NCBI GenBank assembly: GCA_905210885.1
Contig: CAJLYO010000086.1
Span: 1-7,056 of the forward strand
Origin: an uncultured Eubacteriales bacterium
GTDB lineage: Bacteria > Bacillota > Clostridia > Monoglobales > Firm-18
Reading direction: 5' to 3'
DNA: 7,056 nucleotides
Positions within the stretch are counted from its first letter, which is position 1. Every line of letters starts with the position of its first letter. Position numbers and translations under genes: made by a program. The notes beneath the pieces are model-generated. The model ran no database searches and was not told where the DNA came from. It was given only the letters and a program-made list of their open reading frames with translations. This document shows, piece after piece, positions 3,500 to 7,056 of this stretch.

Positions 3500-6085
3500 T
3501 TAATTTACGGAAATTGCCGAAGAGGCTTCGTCCCACAAAACGTTGTAACCCAAGCCCTCAAAAACAAATCTTAAAGGCAGCCGTGTTTTGCCGTCAATAA
3601 CAACGGGAGCACAGGGCAGGTCAAACGGCGAACCGTTTACGTATGCGGTACCGCTGCCCATGGCAAGCTCTACTGTGTTTTCGCCGCTGTACAGTGTGAT
3701 TTTGCCGTCCTTATCGGTTTTAACTGCTGTACCGGTGAGTGTCAGAAAATCCTTCATGCCAATCATGGAACAGCCGTTTTCCGAAATTATGGGGATATTT
3801 TTCTGTTCGCCCTTATAATTAAAGGAATCCTTCACATAATTTCCGGTTTGGGGTGTTTTGTCCTCGTTCTTTACGGTATTTCCTCTTTGCGGTACGGGAG
3901 TTGTGCCGTCGGAAATTATGATATCGCCCCAAAGTTCTGTTGCCTGATAGGAATTATTTGTAACGTCGCACCATTTTGAAATGCTTGTTACAACGCCGTC
4001 CTGAGCGTCAGCAAAGCCTGCTTCAAAGCTGTAGAGAGTTCCGGGAGCCGGTTTTACCATATCAAGCAGAATTCGTGCCTCATAAAGATATCCGTCATCC
4101 GCGGGGACACAAACAGCTTGATCAAAGGACTGCATTTCACCGCTGGGGTCAATTCGGTACTGTACGTCACCGCCGCCCATCCAGCTTACGTGCATATTAC
4201 TTTGGGAAACAAAAATTTCCATGTTATCTCTGTTCCAGCCGCCTCCGCCGGAGCAGTCGGGAGAGCTGTCGTAGGAGCGCCCCAGAACGTAGAGATAATC
4301 GTCATCCCAAAGAACCTTAACGGTACCTGTTGCGCCTTCCTTGCCTACGCAGAATTTTTCCACCGGCATTTCCTCGGCAATTGACCAGATATCGTCAATT
4401 TTTCCGTCTACAACAGGTGTGCCCTTATATACCGGGGCAATTGTGGGTTCGTAACCCTCCGGATAGTTTTTCGCAAGTTCGGGCCAGTCCCAAACGTCCT
4501 CGGTCATACGGGGCATTTTGCCCTCCTCGTCAATTATTGCATAATAATTTAACGACGGCTTGCCGTTCATATCAAATGGCAGGGGATAGTCATATCTGTT
4601 TCCGCGTGTTACGGACGAGCGGTTATCAGTGGGGCACCAAAAGCTTACACATTCGATAATGTCCGCATTTTCACGGAAAATATCAAAGGTAGTTGCATAT
4701 GCACGTGCAACGGCGTCCTTAACCTTTTCTCTGTCCTCCCACTTATAAACAGTGGTGGGATCATACATATGATATGCCGTCATATCCATCTCGGTTATGT
4801 AAACCGGAAGACCCAATTCGCGCAGCTGCTTAAACAAATCACGCATTTCTGCAGGGTCGGAAAACACGCTTTCATGCCACTGCAAGCCGATAGCGTCAAT
4901 GGGAACACCTTGGTCTAACCATTCCTTAACCTGTTTTATAATTCCTTTTCTCATAGCCGGTATCAAATGGCTGTTATCGTTTATAATCAAAACCGCATCG
5001 GGGTCGGTTTCCTTCGCCCACTTAAACAGCAGCGGTACATAATCCTGACCGCATATCTGAGCTTCCTCCATATATGACTTAAGAGTACCGGAGCCGGGGT
5101 CGAAAATTTCATTTACAACATCATAATACTTCATTTTGCCCTTATAGCGCGAAACCTTTGCCTTAACATGCTTTTCCATGCGTTTTAGGGCTTCCTCTTT
5201 GCTTACCGGATTGCCCTTATCGTCCTTGAAAAAAGCCCAGTAGTGATTGCCGTGATACCAAAGCGCATGACCTCGAGCCTCCATGCCGTGCTCCAAAGCC
5301 CAGTTAACAATCTGGTCTGTTCCGTCATAATACCATTGATCAGGTCCCTGCTGGAAAACATGCCCTTTAAACTGGTTTTCCGTAGTAATTACGTTAAACT
5401 GGCTTGATAAAAGCTCACTGTACTGTTCAAGGTCCCATGGCTCTACGGAAACGCCGATATCAAAATAATCTTTAAATGCGTCTTTTAGCGAAACGATTGT
5501 CGAATAATCAAAATCGGGCTTTTGATAGTGTGAAACTCTGCCGTCTGTTGAAATATCATAAACATCATTTTCACAAAAATGCGCCTTAACAACAGCAACG
5601 GTGTCTATAACCGTGGGGAATTCAATTTTTATGTAATTATAGCCGCCGTCAAGATGCTCACCCTTTGTGATATAACGAAAATACTGTGTCGCGTCCCAAA
5701 CGTCATTATGCTTAAGCTTGGAAAGACTGTACATCTGAATATCGGCGAATTTCCAGTCCTTGCCGTCATTTGAAACATAGTATTTCATATCCGCCCTGTT
5801 CCAGCGATACATATAAAACTCAATACCGAAGGATTTAAACGGGGTTTCGGATTTATACACAATGTACGCCGGTGTTTTTTCCTGATTAACGTACTTAACG
5901 GCTTTTACATAGTCATCATAGTATACAGAATTTACCGAATCATACTTAACCCCGGGTGAATGTTCCTCTGCGTTATCAAGAGTTGTTTCGATTACCGTAA
6001 CGCCGTCATCATCTGCGGCAAAAACGCCGCAGACGCTGATGCACAGGGCAAGACACAAAATTAAAGCAGTTATTTTCTTTATCAT
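3500..6085 (-). CDS. Secreted four-module GH10 endo-1,4-beta-xylanase (GH10-CBM9-CuAO-N)
   Basis: This 861-residue extracellular enzyme probably cuts internal beta-1,4 bonds of xylan by the retaining mechanism. A signal peptide (1 to about 23) is followed by a beta-sandwich-like domain (about 27-175) with a SNDGKDW turn like those of the neighbouring proteins. The GH10 domain spans about 197-523: TENQFK at 235-240, GHALWYH at 272-278, YDVVNE with acid/base Glu326, IND at 368-370, LQWH ending at His404, ITEMD with nucleophile Glu432, and FW at 482-483. The Glu326-Glu432 (106) and His404-Glu432 (28) spacings equal those of the classical Cellulomonas Cex enzyme, as I recall its numbering. Two usual active-site tryptophans differ: Tyr277 and Ser491 stand at the Cex Trp84 and Trp281 positions, so substrate choice may be unusual. 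A CBM9 domain follows (about 552-727; VVDGKIDDIW, DNMEIF), then a Pro/Thr/Asn linker and a CuAO-N-like domain (about 770-861; RLPLRFVFEGLGY). No SLH or LPXTG anchor is seen. The GH10 call is firm; xylan as the exact substrate is very likely. Confidence 0.96.
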   Translation of the reverse strand: MIKKITALILCLALCISVCGVFAADDDGVTVIETTLDNAEEHSPGVKYDSVNSVYYDDYVKAVKYVNQEKTPAYIVYKSETPFKSFGIEFYMYRWNRADMKYYVSNDGKDWKFADIQMYSLSKLKHNDVWDATQYFRYITKGEHLDGGYNYIKIEFPTVIDTVAVVKAHFCENDVYDISTDGRVSHYQKPDFDYSTIVSLKDAFKDYFDIGVSVEPWDLEQYSELLSSQFNVITTENQFKGHVFQQGPDQWYYDGTDQIVNWALEHGMEARGHALWYHGNHYWAFFKDDKGNPVSKEEALKRMEKHVKAKVSRYKGKMKYYDVVNEIFDPGSGTLKSYMEEAQICGQDYVPLLFKWAKETDPDAVLIINDNSHLIPAMRKGIIKQVKEWLDQGVPIDAIGLQWHESVFSDPAEMRDLFKQLRELGLPVYITEMDMTAYHMYDPTTVYKWEDREKVKDAVARAYATTFDIFRENADIIECVSFWCPTDNRSSVTRGNRYDYPLPFDMNGKPSLNYYAIIDEEGKMPRMTEDVWDWPELAKNYPEGYEPTIAPVYKGTPVVDGKIDDIWSIAEEMPVEKFCVGKEGATGTVKVLWDDDYLYVLGRSYDSSPDCSGGGGWNRDNMEIFVSQSNMHVSWMGGGDVQYRIDPSGEMQSFDQAVCVPADDGYLYEARILLDMVKPAPGTLYSFEAGFADAQDGVVTSISKWCDVTNNSYQATELWGDIIISDGTTPVPQRGNTVKNEDKTPQTGNYVKDSFNYKGEQKNIPIISENGCSMIGMKDFLTLTGTAVKTDKDGKITLYSGENTVELAMGSGTAYVNGSPFDLPCAPVVIDGKTRLPLRFVFEGLGYNVLWDEASSAISVN

Positions 6086-6090
6086 CTTAA

Positions 6091-6098
6091 CCCTCCTT
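6091..6098 (-). promoter_or_regulatory. Ribosome binding site of the GH10 gene, overlapping the upstream stop codon
   Basis: AAGGAGGG on the minus strand, five bases before the ATG at 6083-6085. Its first bases overlap the TAA stop (6097-6099) of the upstream gene. This arrangement favours translational coupling within one operon. Confidence 0.85.
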
Positions 6099-7056
6099 AT
6101 TTAATAATATAAACTTCCTTTATACCAAACCAGTGTGCACTGATAAGAATTTTTGACGCGCCTTCCGAGCTGTCTGCATAGCCTACAATGTCACTTACGG
6201 CTGCGCTTGTTACAACAGCCTCGCCGCGTGAATTGATTTCGTATACATACACCGGCGGAGAATCTATTCTCCATACCTTTGCGCCGGTTGGCAATGTTTC
6301 GCTTTGATAGCTGTCATCATATGTCACAACCATCTGTCCGTCGTTTATGCGCCATACGGTTGCAAGACCGGCAAAAAAGTCTGCGCCGCCGCCCTGTCCT
6401 GAGTTACCGTCATAGGGATTCTCGCCGTATGCAAGGGTTTTGGTTTTTGCGTCAAACACCTTTTCATAGGCATTAATTCTGCCGTCATTGCCTCTGCCGA
6501 AACGGATAATATCGCCTTTTCTGAGCCCGGATGTATTAAGCGTATCCTTCATGGCAAATGTCTGTGAATAACCGTCATAAAATCCTGTAACGCTTGGATA
6601 TTCCATTTCATCCTCAATAGTTGTGCCGACGGATTCAATTGTCATAAACTTTGCGGTATCGCTTATTTTTCCGTTGCCCGTACCGGCGTAGTACATGAAA
6701 ATTACGTCAGGAGTTATATCCTTTTTGCTGTCCGTAAAGCTTTCAATCGTATACACCTTATCGCCGGTAATGTTTCCGGGGCTTACAACTCTGTAATCCT
6801 CAGAAATTTCTCCGGTAAGTGTCGGATTAATCTGAAATACAACTGTATTATTACCGCAGTTTATTTCCTGCCCGAATGTATAGTACGATGCATTATAGTA
6901 CCTCTGGGCTTTGTCGTTCATCTGAAACAGCGTGTCGTTTTTGCTGTCGCCGGTATCGGTTTGCAGAGTATCAATATGAGAGATTTTGCCTTCTGCATTA
7001 AGCTTATAGCGCAAAACCGGAGCGCTTTGGGATTCAATGCGTGTTTTGATAACGGA
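6097..7056 (-). CDS. C-terminal part of a large, probably surface-exposed beta-rich protein (partial)
   Basis: The frame is open through the right edge. The TTG codon at 7012-7014 is internal (Leu), because 14 more in-frame codons lie between it and the window end, so the true start is out of view. The visible 319 residues end at TAA 6097-6099. They are beta-rich, low in Cys and without membrane helices. Similar segments recur: VLRYKLNAEGKISHID, IIRFGRGNDGRINAYE and VYVYEINSRGEAVV, each a strand, a Gly turn and a second strand. Stretches such as GLRKGDIIRF, and a sensing-like TVVFQIN strand followed by EDYRVV, resemble repeat units in clostridial surface proteins that carry SLH domains elsewhere; this is from memory. 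No LPXTG motif or catalytic site is visible at this end. It precedes the GH10 gene by 11 bases with an overlapping ribosome binding site, so the two are probably made together. Function is unknown; a cell-surface scaffold or binding protein is a reasonable guess. Confidence 0.8.
   Translation of the reverse strand, partial: SVIKTRIESQSAPVLRYKLNAEGKISHIDTLQTDTGDSKNDTLFQMNDKAQRYYNASYYTFGQEINCGNNTVVFQINPTLTGEISEDYRVVSPGNITGDKVYTIESFTDSKKDITPDVIFMYYAGTGNGKISDTAKFMTIESVGTTIEDEMEYPSVTGFYDGYSQTFAMKDTLNTSGLRKGDIIRFGRGNDGRINAYEKVFDAKTKTLAYGENPYDGNSGQGGGADFFAGLATVWRINDGQMVVTYDDSYQSETLPTGAKVWRIDSPPVYVYEINSRGEAVVTSAAVSDIVGYADSSEGASKILISAHWFGIKEVYIIK

Noticed and set aside
3976..4659. Overlapping plus-strand open frames opposite the xylanase
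   Set aside because: They lie wholly inside the CBM9 and GH10 coding region, have no ribosome binding site or recognisable domains, and are rich in Arg and Pro as expected of antisense shadows.
6097..7014. A complete 305-residue gene starting with TTG at 7014
   Set aside because: The frame is open for 14 more codons to the window edge, and the TTG has no ribosome binding site. The gene is partial.

Overview
The window reads as a polysaccharide-degradation locus from an anaerobic, gut-type Clostridia bacterium (Bacillota). This is an inference from the strong AGGAGG-type ribosome binding sites, moderate G+C content, Gram-positive Sec signal peptides and a copper-amine-oxidase-like C-terminal module. 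It also fits the style of the secreted proteins: beta-sandwich modules around a glycoside hydrolase, with family C-terminal sequences of the kind seen in clostridial surface proteins. No taxonomic marker gene is present, so the genus cannot be named. All five genes lie on the minus strand, so the locus is read from right to left.

In transcription order, the window opens with the C-terminal part of a large probable surface protein (6097 to beyond 7056). Eleven bases later comes a four-module secreted GH10 xylanase (3500-6085), made of an N-terminal beta-sandwich, the GH10 catalytic domain, CBM9 and a CuAO-N-like domain. Nineteen bases after it lies a secreted non-catalytic protein with a discoidin-like domain (2167-3480). 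These three genes look like one operon. A 439-base gap follows (1728-2166). It is full of palindromes and holds a 13-bp terminator-like hairpin and two short hairpins that resemble dispersed intergenic repeats. After the gap come a second secreted discoidin-like protein with two tandem copies of the same domain (384-1727), a strong hairpin (344-373), and the start of a third member (1-301, running off the left edge).

The most interesting signal is the domain shared by these secreted proteins. Four copies, one of them truncated, lie in three consecutive genes, and a more distant relative may form the N-terminus of the xylanase. Its conserved features are Trp, then Cys-Gly-Tyr, Arg-Asn-Ile-Tyr, a hydrophobic YMxF strand, a VHR segment, a Ser-Asp-Asp-Gly-x-x-Trp-Thr turn and a VHHxxL ending. 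No catalytic residues are evident. The simplest working model is that the xylanase cuts xylan outside the cell while the neighbouring secreted proteins bind the polysaccharide or the cell surface. The binding role is inferred from fold-like features and genomic context, not shown by the sequence.
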